DNA of 64,000 nt from Ruminococcus sp. (GCA_017529875.1 JAFXNC010000038.1:33235-97234), one strand, 5' to 3'; counted from the stretch's first letter, positions 51,593 to 60,540 are shown. Numbers and translations: made by a program. The notes: generated from the sequence alone by a model not told the origin.

Positions 51593-52060
51593 AGCGTCTT
51601 CCTCCGAATCGTTATCACTGCCGCGGGAAGTTTATCAACCCTGTCTCTGCCGCCTGGACGGGAGAGTAAGACAATAATATAATTATTTTTGTTAGTTTTA
51701 GTATTAGTAGGCTCAAAAACTCCAATAACTTCTCAATGCCCCGTATCTGCGGCCTTTGATGACCGTGAGATCTTAACTTTGCAGCTTTGATAAAATGTTG
51801 AGAATGTTGAAAGCTCCGTCAGGAAAGATCCGTGTTGAAAAATTCGGATAAATTAGTAAACTGTGTTGAAATATCTTTGATTTCCACGAAACCTAAACCG
51901 AAATCTTTCAACATTTTTGCCCCATGCTGTTGACAGTCAGCCTTATGTACGGAGATCACGGAGCCTCTGAGCTTTGAAAACCTGTTGAATCCTCTTTGAG
52001 AACCCGGTTTTTGCCCCTGTCTTACGAAAACGGTATTTCGGATATATTCATGTTACCGGG
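51593..52060. other. dnaA-dnaN spacer, candidate oriC with TGTTGAAA-type boxes
   Basis: Seven TGTTGAnn or reverse words lie at 51796, 51805, 51833, 51864, 51906 (as TTTCAACA), 51928 and 51983. Single degenerate boxes TTATCACTG (51612) and TTATCAACC (51632) lie near dnaN. An AT-rich tract (51671-51705) ends in TAG-type triplets (51699-51710). No canonical TTATCCACA was found. Layout parallels the B. subtilis dnaA-boxes-AT-tract-dnaN order. Confidence 0.6.
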
Positions 52061-53416
52061 TCAGTTATTTTTTAGGTTCTTTTCAAGGTCCTCGATGATG
52101 TGTTTGAGGTCCTTGTTGCGGGCGGTCTCCTCGGTGATGCTCTGATAGTGTATGGTCATGGTGGAGTGGTTCTTGTTGAGCTCGTTGCCGATATCGAGGT
52201 AGGTCATGCCCTTGACCTCTTTGAGCAGGTAGATCGCCACTTTCCTTGCCCGGGAAATGTTCTTGCTGCGGTTGGTGGACCTGATATCCTCCGGGGTGAT
52301 CTTGAAAACTGCCGCCACTTCGTTGAGCACTCTGTCAACGGTTATCTCCTGGGGATGATTCTGGATTATGATCTCTTTGACAACCTTCTGAGCCATAGCC
52401 ATGGAGGGGGGCTCCTTGGTGAAGTCGGTAAGACCCTTGATATTGTTTACTGTGCCCTCGAGAAGTCTGATATTGGTCTTGATCTTCTCGGCGATGAGCC
52501 TTGCGATGTTGTCCCCAAGCTGAAGACCCACCAGCTCCGCCTTTCTCTTGACGATAGCCATTCTGGTCTCGAAATCGGGCGGCTGGATGTCCACCTGCAC
52601 GCCGAGGGCAAATCTCGATCTGATCCTGTCCTCGAGAAGATTGATCTTCGAGGGGGCGATATCAGCGGTGAGCACTATCTGCTTGCGGGCGTTGTAGAGG
52701 TCGTTGAAGGTGTGGAAAAATTCCTGCTGAACGGTCTCCTTGCCGGCGATGAACTGAATATCGTCGATGAGCAGGAAGTCCGCGCCGCGGTACTTGTTGT
52801 GGAACTCGTTGGTTTCGTTGTTCTTGATAGCCTCGATGAGCTCGTTTAAGAAATTCTCACCGGTGGTATAGATGATCTTGATGTCGGGGTTCTTTCTCCT
52901 GACCTCGTTTTCGATAGCCTTCATAAGGTGGGTCTTGCCCAGACCGGAATCGCCGTATATGAACAGCGGGTTGAAGGTCTGATTGGTATTCACCTGACCG
53001 TTTGACTCGTTCTTGCCCGCAACGGCTGTGGAGAAGGCGTATGCCAGCTCGTTGGACTTGCCCTTGACGAAGTTCTCAAAGGTGAGATTATCGAACTGCT
53101 CCGGGCCGTTGTCGTTTTTGAGCATGGGGTTTTCCTCGCTGTCGGGGTTGGAGCGGATAAGCAGCTCTACTTTTACCGAGAAACCGAGGACGTTCTCAAA
53201 GCCCTCCTCCAAAAGCTCCTTGTACTGAGCCGTGATAAGATTCTTGGTGAAGTTGTTCTCTGTGAGCAGGAAGACGGTATTGCCCTCCAGCTTGTAGGGT
53301 TCAAGACTTTTGATCCATTTGTCGAGAGCGATGGAGCTGATCCTGTCGGTATCGTTCTCGCAGTACTTTACTACCAGATCAAACGCTTCGTTGAGCGAAT
53401 TCATCAGTTTTTTCAA
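52061..53416 (-). CDS. dnaA: Chromosomal replication initiator DnaA
   Basis: 451 aa. Walker A G-D-S-G-L-G-K-T-H, Walker B L-L-I-D-D-I-Q-F, sensor 2 region and domain IV. The domain IV recognition motif, usually G-G-R-D-H-T-T-V, is N-K-N416-H417-S418-T419-M. Binds ATP and origin boxes and unwinds DNA. A promoter lies about 110 bp upstream. Confidence 0.97.
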   Translation of the reverse strand: MKKLMNSLNEAFDLVVKYCENDTDRISSIALDKWIKSLEPYKLEGNTVFLLTENNFTKNLITAQYKELLEEGFENVLGFSVKVELLIRSNPDSEENPMLKNDNGPEQFDNLTFENFVKGKSNELAYAFSTAVAGKNESNGQVNTNQTFNPLFIYGDSGLGKTHLMKAIENEVRRKNPDIKIIYTTGENFLNELIEAIKNNETNEFHNKYRGADFLLIDDIQFIAGKETVQQEFFHTFNDLYNARKQIVLTADIAPSKINLLEDRIRSRFALGVQVDIQPPDFETRMAIVKRKAELVGLQLGDNIARLIAEKIKTNIRLLEGTVNNIKGLTDFTKEPPSMAMAQKVVKEIIIQNHPQEITVDRVLNEVAAVFKITPEDIRSTNRSKNISRARKVAIYLLKEVKGMTYLDIGNELNKNHSTMTIHYQSITEETARNKDLKHIIEDLEKNLKNN

Positions 53417-53525
53417 TCCTTTCCTTTACTGTGAAATTATATTAGTTCTGATCATTTAATATATTCTCCCGGGGCATTTTCAGCCGCAAGGGGAGACTTA
53501 TGCTATTATAATCAATACACTATAC

Positions 53526-53554
53526 ATTATAGCATATTTCAAATCAAATTTCAA
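53526..53554 (-). promoter_or_regulatory. dnaA promoter
   Basis: On the minus strand TTGAAA (53554-53549), 17-bp spacer, TATAAT (53531-53526). Confidence 0.8.
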
Positions 53555-53767
53555 GTAAATTTTAATTGAACGGCTATATAATTATAATAGTATCGCAAAG
53601 CGCGTAAAACCGTTTATGGCATACTGCATATTGAAGTTTTCGGTATATAGAAATCTATATGTAGAATGGTAAAAATTGGCGTAATAAAAAATTCAGATTT
53701 TCTTATAAAAGCCGCGGTTTTTCGCAGTATAAAGCCTCAATAATTTTTAAAAAAATTGTGAACGGTC

Positions 53768-53797
53768 TTGACAAATGTACTCTGTCTGAGGTATAAT
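53768..53797 (+). promoter_or_regulatory. rpmH promoter
   Basis: TTGACA (53768-53773), 18-bp spacer, TATAAT (53792-53797), 92 bp before rpmH. Confidence 0.85.
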
Positions 53798-53889
53798 GTT
53801 TTAATGCAGGGGCTTTACGGGGATATCATACCCTGTTTAGTCAGACTCATTTGTTTGTGATGACAAATTCCGAAGGAGGGAAATGTGAA

Positions 53890-54024
53890 ATGAAAAGAAC
53901 ATATCAGCCCAAGAAGCTTCAGAGAAAAAAGGTTCACGGTTTTATGAAAAGAATGTCTACCAGAAACGGCAGAAAGGTTTTGGCTCGCAGACGTGCTAAG
54001 GGCAGAGCAAGACTCAGCTATTGA
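53890..54024 (+). CDS. rpmH: 50S ribosomal protein L34
   Basis: 44-aa [12 protein letters not shown] ... [19 protein letters not shown], the L34 signature. SD GAAGGAGGG upstream. Confidence 0.98.
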   Translation: MKRTYQPKKLQRKKVHGFMKRMSTRNGRKVLARRRAKGRARLSY

Positions 54025-54117
54025 TCCCGTGACGGGCAGCACAGTCACCGGCTGACGGCTCGGTGTGCTCTGTTGCACATTTGCGTATGATGCCAAACAG
54101 TTTTGTGCTGCCTTAAT

Positions 54118-54170
54118 GACCATATACCGCTCGGCCGGTCTGAACGGTATAGGGTCTTTTGTCTTTTTTG
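54118..54170 (+). terminator. Hairpin with T-tract between rpmH and rnpA
   Basis: GACC-A-TATACCG / CGGTATA-G-GGTC (54118-54156) followed by TTTTGTCTTTTTT. It would uncouple abundant rpmH message from rnpA. Confidence 0.75.
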
Positions 54171-54187
54171 GAGGTCTGTTTTAGAAA

Positions 54188-54565
54188 ATGTTGTTTACTG
54201 AAACGGCTAAGGATAATAAAATATTCATGCGCTGCTTCCGTTCGGGAGGCTTTGTGAGCTGCGGCTTCGTGACGGCTTATTTCGCCAGGAACAAGCTCAG
54301 CTTCAACCGTTTCGGCATATCCGTGGGCAAGAAGCAGGGGGGCGCCGTTCAGCGCAACCGCATCAAGCGCATTTTCCGCGCAGCCTACCGTCTTACCGAG
54401 GCGGAGCTGCCTATCGGATACGATATAATCTTTGCCGCAAGAAACGACGCCTGCGAGAAGACCTCAAATGATGTGATGAGCTTCATCAGGAAAAGGCTCA
54501 TCCCGAAGATGCTATCGAACGACAGTAAAACTTTGCCTGCATGGCAGAACAATAAAAAGAAATGA
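54188..54565 (+). CDS. rnpA: Ribonuclease P protein component
   Basis: 125 aa, with the conserved R-N-R box in V-Q-R-N-R-I-K-R. Binds the RNase P RNA and pre-tRNA leader. Overlaps yidD by ATGA. Confidence 0.96.
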   Translation: MLFTETAKDNKIFMRCFRSGGFVSCGFVTAYFARNKLSFNRFGISVGKKQGGAVQRNRIKRIFRAAYRLTEAELPIGYDIIFAARNDACEKTSNDVMSFIRKRLIPKMLSNDSKTLPAWQNNKKK

Positions 54566-54861
54566 AACTGTTCAGGTACATTTTTATCATACCCATAAAG
54601 CTCTATCAGAAGCTTATCAGCCCGCTGTTTCCTCCGAGGTGCAAGTATTACCCCAGCTGCTCGTCATACTGCCTGACCGCGTATGAAAAGCACGGCATTA
54701 TAAAGGGTACTGTGCTTTCGGGGTGGAGACTTCTGCGCTGCAATCCCTGGAGCTTAGGTGGGATAGATAAGGTGCCCGAAAAGCTTTCGTACAAGGATAT
54801 AGTCACCGGGAATATGAGAAAGAATAAGGAAAGTAAAGCCGCTGTGACAGATGATGAATAA
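54562..54861 (+). CDS. yidD: Membrane protein insertion efficiency factor YidD
   Basis: 99 aa, amphipathic N-terminus and the [10 protein letters not shown] and [11 protein letters not shown] motifs. Acts with YidC, encoded 42 nt downstream. Confidence 0.95.
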   Translation: MKLFRYIFIIPIKLYQKLISPLFPPRCKYYPSCSSYCLTAYEKHGIIKGTVLSGWRLLRCNPWSLGGIDKVPEKLSYKDIVTGNMRKNKESKAAVTDDE

Positions 54862-54902
54862 GCTCTGTCTGTCAAAGCGGAAAGTAAGGAAAGGTATGAA
54901 TT

Positions 54903-56270
54903 ATGTTTAGTCTGTTTGCTACGCCCCTTGGCTGGCTGATGAAGGGCTGCTACAACCTGATCGGCAACTATGGTATAGCCCTGCTGGTATTTACCCTGCT
55001 CACACGTCTGCTGATGCTCCCTCTGAGCATCAAGCAGCAGAAAAGCACCGCCCGTCTTGCACTGATCCAGCCCGAGCTTGAAAAGATCAAGAAAAAATAC
55101 GGCAAGAATCAGGAAAAGGTCAACGAGGAGACAATGGCTCTCTATCAGAAGCACGGCGTAAACCCCATGGCAAGCTGTCTTCCCATGCTGGTCTCCATGC
55201 TTATCCTGTTCTCCATGATCCCCGTTATCTACGGGCCTCTTACCTACATTTCCAATGTTGACAAGGACAGCATAACCAAGTCAAGCAACACCATTTCAAT
55301 GGTAGCAGCGGTATCTCAGGATATCAAGAGCCATGACACCACTATGGCAGCCCTCCTTGAGAGCAACGGCAACAGCTTTGATAACGTAAAGAAGGCTATC
55401 GTCAACGAGGACGACAAGAACTACAAGAACACCTACAAGCTCTTCGGCTACGATTCCGACGCCGACGAGGATGAGAAGAAGGAAAAGGACGGCTACTGGA
55501 AGCAGCTGGTCGAGGTCTTTGAGAAGCATCCCGACATCGACGTATTCATCACCAACGGCGAATATGTATCTCAGAACCTTGTTGTATCCCGTCCCGAGCT
55601 GGCTACCTTCGACTTTGTTGACAAGAACAAGGAAAACGCCAAGTATGCGGACATCCTCCCCGACGACGTAAGGAATTTCGCCGAGAACTTCAAGTACGAG
55701 TTCTTCGGTCTCTCACTGGGTGCTATCCCTTCCTTCGGCAGCTGGCTGGCAATCATCCCCTTCCTGTCCTTTGCGCTGCAGCTGGTGGCTACCATTATTT
55801 CAAACTATTTCACCAAGAAAAACAACCCCGCTCAGAAGATGGGCATGGGCATGAGAATCGTTCTGCTGGCTCTGCCTCTGTTCTCTCTGTGGATCGCATT
55901 TGAGTATCCCGCAGGACTGGGTCTTTACTGGATCTACTCCTCTTTCTTCTCGGTAGTTCAGATAATCTTCCTGAACATTATCTACAATCCCACCAAGATG
56001 AAGGCTATCGTCGAGGCGGAGATGGAGAAGAACAAGGAGCGCCGCAAGAGCGGAAAGAAGTCCTTTATGGAGAGAGCTCTTGAAATGCAGCAGGAGCAGC
56101 GCGGCGAAAAGCCCGGAAGCTACGATGACGACGATGATGACGACGACGGTGACGAGACCAAGAAGCTCTCCAACCGCGAGTTAAAGGAGCTCCAGAGAAA
56201 GAAGCTCAACGAAGCAAGGAAAAGAATGGCGGAAAAATACGGCGACGAGTACATCGAGGATAAAGAATGA
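54903..56270 (+). CDS. yidC: YidC/Oxa1 insertase with enlarged extracytoplasmic insert
   Basis: 455 aa. TM segments at ~20-40, 90-113, 278-302, 317-335 and 340-362; groove Arg35 is kept. An insert of about 150 polar residues (115-265) replaces the short loop between the second and third TM of typical Gram-positive YidC. Cytosolic C-terminal tail has a run of eight Asp. No lipobox at the N-terminus. Confidence 0.92.
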   Translation: MFSLFATPLGWLMKGCYNLIGNYGIALLVFTLLTRLLMLPLSIKQQKSTARLALIQPELEKIKKKYGKNQEKVNEETMALYQKHGVNPMASCLPMLVSMLILFSMIPVIYGPLTYISNVDKDSITKSSNTISMVAAVSQDIKSHDTTMAALLESNGNSFDNVKKAIVNEDDKNYKNTYKLFGYDSDADEDEKKEKDGYWKQLVEVFEKHPDIDVFITNGEYVSQNLVVSRPELATFDFVDKNKENAKYADILPDDVRNFAENFKYEFFGLSLGAIPSFGSWLAIIPFLSFALQLVATIISNYFTKKNNPAQKMGMGMRIVLLALPLFSLWIAFEYPAGLGLYWIYSSFFSVVQIIFLNIIYNPTKMKAIVEAEMEKNKERRKSGKKSFMERALEMQQEQRGEKPGSYDDDDDDDDGDETKKLSNRELKELQRKKLNEARKRMAEKYGDEYIEDKE

Positions 56271-56310
56271 AAATAACTGTTCCGCCTGAAAATAGAAAGG
56301 AATGATCAGA

Positions 56311-57171
56311 GTGAAAAAAATCTTTACCGCTGCCACGGTCGAAGAAGCCAAGCAGGCAGCCTGCACCGAGTTCGGGGCAGCCGAGAGCGAGATAACCTTC
56401 AACGTTCTCGAGGAGCCGAAGAGAGGACTTTTCGGCAAGGTTAAGGGTGAGGCAAAGGTCGAGGCCGAATACGAGCCCGGCACTGTTGAGGTTAAGCCTG
56501 CTGTTGAGGCTCCTGCTCCCAAGGCAGAGGCATCCGGAGTTTCCAAGGCTGAAATCGCAAAGAAGTATATGCTGTCCCTTATCGCAGAAATGGGCATCGA
56601 GAATGCCGAGATCACAGTTACCGACACTGAGAACGGTGCGCTGTTCGATATCAAGGCCGATGGCTTTGAGGAGCTGCTTGGCAAGAAGGGCGAGCTGCTG
56701 GACGCATTCCAGTATCTTTCCTCTCTCGTCTGCAATAAGGTAGACAGGGATTATTTCCGTATCTCCACCGACTGCAGCGGCTTCAGAGACCGCAGGAAGA
56801 CCCAGCTTGAGGAGCTTGCGAGAAAGATCGCAGCCAACGTTAAGAGAAACGGCAGGACATCTGCTCTTGAGCCCATGAACCCCTACGAGAGGCGTATCAT
56901 CCACGCGACTGTTGCGGAGATCGAGGGTGTTACCTCCCGCTCCACCGGTGAGGAGCCTTTCAGAAAGGTGCTGATAAGCTCCACCGAAAAGAGGCCGAGG
57001 AACGATTTCAGAGGCGGCAAGGGCGGCAGAAAGGGCGGCAACAACCGCCGCGGCGGAGACAGAAAGCCGAGAGCCCACTACGATATCACAACATCCTTCG
57101 AGAAGGACTACAAGCGTCCCAAGCCGGAGGATAACCTGAACACAGGTCTTTACGGAAAGATCGAGTTCTGA
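56311..57171 (+). CDS. jag: Jag/KhpB RNA-binding protein (Jag-N, KH, R3H)
   Basis: About 286 aa: Jag-N domain, Glu/Ala/Pro-rich linker, KH domain, R3H (R-R-I-I-H-A-T-V motif) and an extra Gly/Arg/Lys-rich tail of ~60 residues. GTG 56311 is preferred because AAAGGA is nine bases upstream; the ATG at 56302 abuts the SD. KhpB binds RNA with KhpA and affects cell division in relatives. Confidence 0.9.
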   Translation: MKKIFTAATVEEAKQAACTEFGAAESEITFNVLEEPKRGLFGKVKGEAKVEAEYEPGTVEVKPAVEAPAPKAEASGVSKAEIAKKYMLSLIAEMGIENAEITVTDTENGALFDIKADGFEELLGKKGELLDAFQYLSSLVCNKVDRDYFRISTDCSGFRDRRKTQLEELARKIAANVKRNGRTSALEPMNPYERRIIHATVAEIEGVTSRSTGEEPFRKVLISSTEKRPRNDFRGGKGGRKGGNNRRGGDRKPRAHYDITTSFEKDYKRPKPEDNLNTGLYGKIEF

Positions 57172-57184
57172 TTTGAAATGGAAT

Positions 57185-57211
57185 TGCTCCCCGTTATGGG
57201 GAGCATTTTTT
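57185..57211 (+). terminator. jag terminator
   Basis: Stem TGCTCCCC / GGGGAGCA with a 5-base loop and six T residues. Confidence 0.93.
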
Positions 57212-57329
57212 CTGTCTCAAAAAAACTGTTCACTATATTTCTACCGGGCAGGCGTTACCCTCACCGCCCCAACCTCCTGACTCACCGGGTGTACTGTTCT
57301 CGCCTGTGCTGTGGATTTATAACTTCTGC

Positions 57330-57359
57330 AAAAAAAACGCCGACTCTCCTGAGCCGGCG
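57330..57359 (-). terminator. Terminator of the cohesin-like gene
   Basis: On the minus strand CGCCGGCT / AGTCGGCG (one wobble) followed by eight T residues. Confidence 0.88.
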
Positions 57360-57365
57360 CTGTTA

Positions 57366-58682
57366 TTATTTCTTATTGTTATTCGGCCTCGTCTTCTTTT
57401 CCTCCGGCTTTACCCGCCTTGCGAAGACTTCCTCCGGGTTCTGTACCATCTCGGTGTCATCGTCATCATCGTATGCTACGTACTGTTCTTCTTCCTCGTC
57501 GTCATCATCGGGAATATTCTTCCTCCCGAAGGGTTTCATAATGAGGATGTACTCCACAGCAATGGCCGCAATGCCTATCATCACCGCTACCGCAATAGCA
57601 AAGGTGCGCCCCGAGGTGTCCTGCACAGGCTCGGCTGCGCTGCTGGTCTCTGCCGCCGATACAGGCTCGTCCGCCTTGTCTATCGTCAGCTTGAAATGCA
57701 GCTCCTTGCCGCTGTTGTACTTGACTACCATTTCTGTCTCGCCCGCGGCAAGCGCCGTAAGTGCGCCCTGCTCGTATATCGCCAGCGAGGTGTCCAGCAC
57801 CTTCACGGACTTGATGTTCTTCACGTCGGGAACGGAAAGCTCGTCAAGGGTCATGGGCAGCGCCCCAGCCTTTACCGTCAGCACCGGCAGCTCCTGTGAG
57901 CTGTCGTCCTCGGGTAAGGAGCTGTCGTCGGCGGGTTCGGGCTCGCTTCCGGTGTCCTCGCGGTACTTGACTATGCCGTTCTGTATGTTGTTGGCGATCG
58001 CCAGCAGGTCGGTATCTTCCAGATTTTCCACCGAAACATAGATAACGGATGAGGTCATCTTCATATCGGTGATCTTGAATTTCAGAGTAGCGTATACGCC
58101 CCGGTAAGTGGTACCCTTTGGGTTGATATAGTTGAAGGTATAGACGCCGTCCTTTTCTTCCTCGGTGGGCTGTCCTCCTATGGAGGCTGTATTGATCAGA
58201 CTGCCCCTCAGCTCCATGAGAGAATCGTCGTATTCGATCTTGATAGTGGCGCTGGAGATAAGGGTCTCGGGGTCGGGATCGACGTTAAGAGTAACATCGA
58301 ACTCGTCGTCCTTTATATCGCCGATAGTAAGGAAGACCTTGGTAGGCTTGATCTCCCTTGCCACGGGGGTAGTCATTGAAGTGGTGGTAGCCGCAGAGGA
58401 GGGTGCCTGGGTCTGCTGACCCTCAGAGCCGCCGCCCTGGGGGGCTGTGGTCTCAACTCTGTGCATACCTGTGGCCTCGGTGACGGAAGTAGTCACGGCG
58501 GGTGTAGCCTCAGTAGTTGCCTCGGTCTCGGCAGCGGTGGTCTGCACCTCGGTCTGGGAGGTGGTGACGCCCTCGCCGGTCTCGGCGGGCTCCAGCGGAG
58601 CGGGCTCAGCAAAGGCGCTGAATGCGCAGGAAAGCGCCATAATAACGGCTGCCGCAGCTGCCGGTATTCTTTTTGATCTCAA
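57366..58682 (-). CDS. Membrane-anchored cohesin-like / Big-2-like protein, TTG start
   Basis: 438 aa: signal peptide (A-A-A-A-A-V-I-M-A-L region), Thr/Glu-rich linker, a cohesin-like beta domain (starting K-V-F-L-T-I-G-D-I and ending near V-E-N-L-E-D), a Big-2-like domain (~290-365), one TM and a cytosolic acidic tail with D/E runs. TTG 58682 is used because GGGAGG lies seven bases upstream. Cohesins bind dockerins in cellulosomes; here the single domain is tethered to the membrane and not to a scaffoldin. Ligand unknown. Confidence 0.72.
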   Translation of the reverse strand: MRSKRIPAAAAAVIMALSCAFSAFAEPAPLEPAETGEGVTTSQTEVQTTAAETEATTEATPAVTTSVTEATGMHRVETTAPQGGGSEGQQTQAPSSAATTTSMTTPVAREIKPTKVFLTIGDIKDDEFDVTLNVDPDPETLISSATIKIEYDDSLMELRGSLINTASIGGQPTEEEKDGVYTFNYINPKGTTYRGVYATLKFKITDMKMTSSVIYVSVENLEDTDLLAIANNIQNGIVKYREDTGSEPEPADDSSLPEDDSSQELPVLTVKAGALPMTLDELSVPDVKNIKSVKVLDTSLAIYEQGALTALAAGETEMVVKYNSGKELHFKLTIDKADEPVSAAETSSAAEPVQDTSGRTFAIAVAVMIGIAAIAVEYILIMKPFGRKNIPDDDDEEEEQYVAYDDDDDTEMVQNPEEVFARRVKPEEKKTRPNNNKK

Positions 58683-58740
58683 AGCCCTGCCTCCCTTCGC
58701 ATAGCGTAATGTGTGCCGTCCGGGCACACGCCCATAGTTT

Positions 58741-58769
58741 ATTATAGTACAAATCGAGGCTTTTGTCAA
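58741..58769 (-). promoter_or_regulatory. Consensus promoter of the cohesin-like gene
   Basis: On the minus strand TTGACA (58769-58764), 17-bp spacer, TATAAT (58746-58741). A GTGTGCC/GGCACAC hairpin lies in the leader (58711-58729). Confidence 0.88.
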
Positions 58770-58899
58770 GCGGTACGCCGAATTTTACTGTTGCGCAGCC
58801 ACACTATTTTGTATATCCATGTCGGGAAGTCCCACAAGATATGCCCGGGGGGTAGAATCAGTGAATAGTTATGGAGCGTCAGGCGTCAGCGATCCATTA

Positions 58900-59808
58900 T
58901 CAATTCTCCGTTATCTGTGCGAGCATCCGCTCGATCATCTCACCCTTTGCCAGTCCCTCCGAAAACGCCGTGGCGCCACCGGCAGCAGTGCCAAGCTTCA
59001 AAGCCGTTTCATAGCCGCCCCGCTCCAAGCCCGCAAGGAAACCCGCTACCATGGAGTCCCCCGCTCCTACCGAGTTTTTCACAACGCCTTTGCATACCCC
59101 GCAGTGGTGGACCGTTCCCTCCGAGTCCAGCAGCAGCGCCCCGTCTCCCGCCATGGATACCAGCACGTTCTGAGCGCCCATTTCACGGAGCTTTCCGGCG
59201 TATTTCTCTATCTGTCCGATGTCGGTAAGCTCCGCCCCGAACATCTCCCCCAGCTCGTGGTTGTTGGGCTTCACAAGGAAAGGCCTGTACTTCATCACCC
59301 GCATCAAAAGCCCCCCGGAGGCGTCCACCACCGTCCTGACGGCCTTTCCCGCGAGGGAGGCCAGCATCCGCTCATAGATATCCTCCGGCAGCGAGGGGGG
59401 GATGCTCCCCGCCAGCACAAGGGTATCGCCGTCCTTGAGGGCTTCGAGCTTTGAGAAAAGCTCATCCAGCGCAGCCTCGCCGATATCGGGGCCGCAGCCG
59501 TTGAGCTCAGTTTCCTGCGCAGCACGGAGCTTGACGTTGATGCGGGAGAAGCCTTTGCTCAGCCGGACGAAATCCGTATCGATGCCCATTTTTGCAAGCC
59601 CCTCCTCGATAGCCTGCCCGGTAAAGCCCGCCGTGAAGCCGAGGGCTCTGGACTTGATGCCCAGCTCCGCAAGCACAGCGGAGACGTTTATGCCCTTGCC
59701 GCCGAAGTAGATATCCTCCCCTGCGGAGCGGTTCACTCTGCAGGGGGTTAGGCTGTCAAAGCGCATAACGTAGTCGATAGCCGGGTTGAATGTGACTGTG
59801 TATATCAT
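58900..59808 (-). CDS. 1-phosphofructokinase-type PfkB kinase
   Basis: 302 aa, PfkB fold. G-G-K-G-I-N-V near the N-terminus and N-S-V-G-A-G-D-S-M-V-A-G near the C-terminus with catalytic Asp. Most like FruK/LacC; substrate fructose-1-phosphate or tagatose-6-phosphate. No PTS or DeoR gene is adjacent. A possible promoter lies at 59860-59831 (minus strand). Confidence 0.85.
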   Translation of the reverse strand: MIYTVTFNPAIDYVMRFDSLTPCRVNRSAGEDIYFGGKGINVSAVLAELGIKSRALGFTAGFTGQAIEEGLAKMGIDTDFVRLSKGFSRINVKLRAAQETELNGCGPDIGEAALDELFSKLEALKDGDTLVLAGSIPPSLPEDIYERMLASLAGKAVRTVVDASGGLLMRVMKYRPFLVKPNNHELGEMFGAELTDIGQIEKYAGKLREMGAQNVLVSMAGDGALLLDSEGTVHHCGVCKGVVKNSVGAGDSMVAGFLAGLERGGYETALKLGTAAGGATAFSEGLAKGEMIERMLAQITEN

Positions 59809-59861
59809 TTTTGTTCCTCCGTGTGGTTAAAGTGTATCGAATTGAAAATTGATAACGCAAG

Positions 59862-59921
59862 TAAAAAAACGAACGCAGAGCGAAATGCAGCCAAGTGGGA
59901 AAACGCTCCGCGTTCGTTTTT
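59862..59921. terminator. Bidirectional hairpin after the PPTase gene
   Basis: AAAAACGAACGC-A-GAGCG pairs with CGCTC-C-GCGTTCGTTTTT, leaving A/T tracts on both sides. It overlaps the PPTase stop. Confidence 0.85.
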
Positions 59922-60537
59922 AAGCCGTTACTGTCACCGGGCTATTAATAAGCCTCTCCAGCTCACCGGCGCTGTTCTCCTTTGCAGCCGCCAGAGTGTA
60001 TCTGCCGAAGTCGCGGCTTGCGATGTGAGGGCGCAGCAGGGTCGTATCATGGCTTTTGAGCCCTCCGGTTATGCCGAGACCCAGCATTTTCAGATAGGCC
60101 TCCTTCTCCGTCCAGATGCGGAAAAACTCTCCCTCCGGGTCGGGGCTCATGGCTATCTTTGTCAGCTCGTTATCGGTGCAGACCTCCCTGCGGACACGCT
60201 CGCTCACTGTGACCCTGTCCTGGATGTCGATGCCCGCCGGGGCGTCGGAGAGGATGCAGGCGCACCCCTCCCGGCAGTGGCTCAGGTTGAAGTGTATCTG
60301 CGGATGCTCCGGCAGATAAGGCTTGCCCCGCTCCCCCTCTCTGAGGGTAAAGGCTGTGATGCCGTACTCCCTTTCAAGGCCGCAGCACAGCAGCCGGTAG
60401 GCAGCCGCACAGCAGAGCCTGTCGATGCGCTGCCGGTAGGCGAGAGCCTTTTTCAGCCTCTGCTCCGGCAGTGCGGCAAGCAGGAGCTGTTCTTCTTCGG
60501 GGGTGATGCTCCCCGGGGCGTCGAAAATGTAGATCAT
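59920..60537 (-). CDS. 4'-phosphopantetheinyl transferase, Sfp type
   Basis: 205 aa with N-L-S-H-C, G-I-D-I-Q and W-T-E-K-E-A-Y-L-K motifs. It activates carrier proteins by adding phosphopantetheine from CoA. Sfp-type enzymes often serve PKS/NRPS, but none is in the window. It starts three bases after the PP2C stop and probably shares that transcript. Confidence 0.92.
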   Translation of the reverse strand: MIYIFDAPGSITPEEEQLLLAALPEQRLKKALAYRQRIDRLCCAAAYRLLCCGLEREYGITAFTLREGERGKPYLPEHPQIHFNLSHCREGCACILSDAPAGIDIQDRVTVSERVRREVCTDNELTKIAMSPDPEGEFFRIWTEKEAYLKMLGLGITGGLKSHDTTLLRPHIASRDFGRYTLAAAKENSAGELERLINSPVTVTA

Positions 60538-60540
60538 ATC

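Larger units (their letters stand above)
53417..53889. other. AT-rich divergent dnaA-rpmH intergenic region
   Basis: 473 bp, holds the dnaA and rpmH promoters and an ATATAGA/TCTATAT palindrome (53645-53660). No TGTTGAAA words or canonical DnaA boxes were seen, unlike the dnaA-dnaN spacer. Confidence 0.6.

Noticed and set aside
53417..53889. Origin in the dnaA-rpmH region
   Set aside because: AT-rich and palindromic, but no box-like words; the dnaA-dnaN spacer is a better candidate.
56302..56310. ATG at 56302 as jag start
   Set aside because: It directly abuts the SD; GTG at 56311 has correct spacing.
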